Below, piece by piece: positions 13,011-14,001 of a stretch of DNA of 14,001 nt. Location: the NCBI GenBank assembly GCA_943325745.2, contig CALPQP020000007.1:1-14001 (forward strand), written 5' to 3'. Positions within the stretch are counted from its first letter, which is position 1. Every line of letters starts with the position of its first letter. This DNA is from Gulosibacter massiliensis. GTDB taxonomy: Bacteria > Actinomycetota > Actinomycetes > Actinomycetales > Microbacteriaceae. The position numbers and the translations under genes were made by a program. The notes beneath the pieces are model-generated. The model ran no database searches and had not been told where the DNA came from. It saw only the letters and a program-made list of their open reading frames with translations.

Positions 13011-14001
13011 ATGGCTACGTCAGACAAGGCCCAATCCGACAAGGCGCAACTTAGCGCCCTCGGATACGAAGGGTCCTACAACCGCTCCATGACCGTATGG
13101 AGCACAATGGCGCTCGGGTTCACCTACCTGTCGCCGCTCGTCGCAATCTACGCTCTGTTCGGTCTCGGACTCATGACCGGCGGACCCGGCTCCATCTTCT
13201 GGATCCTCATCGTCGGTGGTGGACAAATGCTCGTCGCACTCGTCATGGGCGAGGTCGTCTCGCAGTTCCCGATCGCCGGTGGAATCTATCCCTGGATGCG
13301 CCGCCTCGCCGGCCGCCGATCCGCATGGCTCGCCGCGTGGATTTACGTCTGGGCGATGCTCGTGACGATCGCGTCGGTTGCGGAATACGGCACCGGCTTC
13401 CTCGCCACCGTTCTTGGTGTCACGGAGGTCTCGTCAGAACTCACTCTGATCCTTGCGATCAGCCTCCTCGTGGTTGCGCTTCTCGTAAACCTCGGCGGAA
13501 CGAAGACCCTCGCACGAATCGCGACCATCGGTCTCGCTGCAGAGCTGATTGGTGTCGTCGGACTGGGCCTTTACCTGCTTCTGTTCGAACGCCAGAACGA
13601 GTTCAGCATCTTCACCGAAGGGTTTGCCTCGGCTGATTATGGCACCGCGTTCATGGGTGCCGCCCTCGTCGGTCTCTTCATGTTCTACGGTTTTGAGGCC
13701 TGTGGTGACGTCGCCGAAGAAGTTGGCGACGCCGCTCGTGAAGTTCCGAAGGCCATGATTCTTACCATCCTCATTGGTGGCGTCTCGGCCCTCGCTTCGT
13801 TCTCGGGATATGTTCTCGCCGCGTCGCCCGAACTCCTCGCCGCCACCGCAGCGGGAGAGAACGCCGACCCGATTGGAACCATCCTCAAGGACGTCCTCGG
13901 AGAGACCGGCGCACGCCTGTTCCTCGTCGGTGCCGTCGTTGCATTCATCTCGTGCTGCTTGAGCCTGCAAGCTGCTGCAAGCCGCTTGCTGCACTCGTTT
14001 G
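13011..14001 (+). CDS. APC-family amino acid/polyamine permease (3' end cut by window edge)
   Basis: Open from ATG 13011 (AAAGG 6 bases upstream) to the right edge: 330 residues of a family usually near 450-550. Amino acid/polyamine/organocation superfamily: TM1 start with GFTYLSPLVAIYALFG (36-51), the loop GGIYPWMRRLAG (90-101), and the TM6-7 region GLFMFYGFEACGDVAEEVGD followed by AAREVPKAM (221-249 overall), matching the family's GFE..(x)EE..(x)R.VP.A pattern. About eight membrane segments are visible. The cytosolic N-terminus carries a tandem SDKAQ-SDKAQ repeat. It diverges from the P450 operon across a shared operator region, so it probably imports that operon's amine substrate (inference). 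Confidence 0.92.
   Translation, partial: MATSDKAQSDKAQLSALGYEGSYNRSMTVWSTMALGFTYLSPLVAIYALFGLGLMTGGPGSIFWILIVGGGQMLVALVMGEVVSQFPIAGGIYPWMRRLAGRRSAWLAAWIYVWAMLVTIASVAEYGTGFLATVLGVTEVSSELTLILAISLLVVALLVNLGGTKTLARIATIGLAAELIGVVGLGLYLLLFERQNEFSIFTEGFASADYGTAFMGAALVGLFMFYGFEACGDVAEEVGDAAREVPKAMILTILIGGVSALASFSGYVLAASPELLAATAAGENADPIGTILKDVLGETGARLFLVGAVVAFISCCLSLQAAASRLLHSF

Noticed and set aside
1..14001. CRISPR arrays, transposons, integrases, tRNA genes
   Set aside because: No regularly spaced repeats, transposase motifs, or tRNA-like cloverleaf were seen apart from the tRNA-like ends of tmRNA.

Overview
The window looks like chromosomal DNA of a moderately GC-rich actinobacterium, most likely of the Microbacteriaceae. 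The reasons are the minus-strand order prfB-ftsE-ftsX-smpB-ssrA, a tmRNA tag ending in FALAA, a short TadE/TadG-like pair, and tightly overlapping genes. This assignment is inferred from gene content and order; no taxonomic search was possible. No insertion sequence, CRISPR array, rRNA or tRNA was seen, and apart from the tmRNA gene no stretch over 300 bases lacks a protein gene.

Left part (1-5445, all minus strand): a truncated DUF805 membrane protein gene and a small membrane protein gene with its own good promoter; ssrA (tmRNA); smpB; ftsX and ftsE, overlapping by four bases; prfB; and a TadG-like and a TadE-like gene, also overlapping by four bases. These are housekeeping genes for ribosome rescue, divisome signalling and translation termination, plus what may be the tail of a tad-type locus.

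Right part (5496-14001): a compact accessory block that reads as an amine-utilisation system. An aldehyde dehydrogenase (minus) is divergent from a FadR-type GntR regulator (plus), which overlaps a cytosolic Cache-domain gene. These converge on a five-gene minus-strand operon: cytochrome P450, [3Fe-4S] ferredoxin, glutamine-synthetase-like gamma-glutamyl-amine ligase, a solute-binding protein without signal peptide, and a PuuD-like gamma-glutamyl hydrolase. Divergent from the P450 is an APC-family amine/amino-acid permease, cut by the window end.

Proposed logic (inference): the permease imports an amine, the GS-like enzyme caps it with glutamate, the P450/ferredoxin pair may supply the oxidation that the flavoenzyme PuuB performs in the enterobacterial putrescine (Puu) pathway, the aldehyde dehydrogenase oxidises the aldehyde and the PuuD-like enzyme releases the acid from glutamate. 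The regulator, perhaps with the Cache protein, would sense substrate. A near-identical box (TTTAGGGA-AAACG) occurs in both divergent intergenic regions, and related boxes lie in the -35/-10 spacers of the aldehyde dehydrogenase and P450 promoters, which ties the block into one candidate regulon. No ferredoxin reductase, PuuB-like oxidase or aminotransferase is present in the window.
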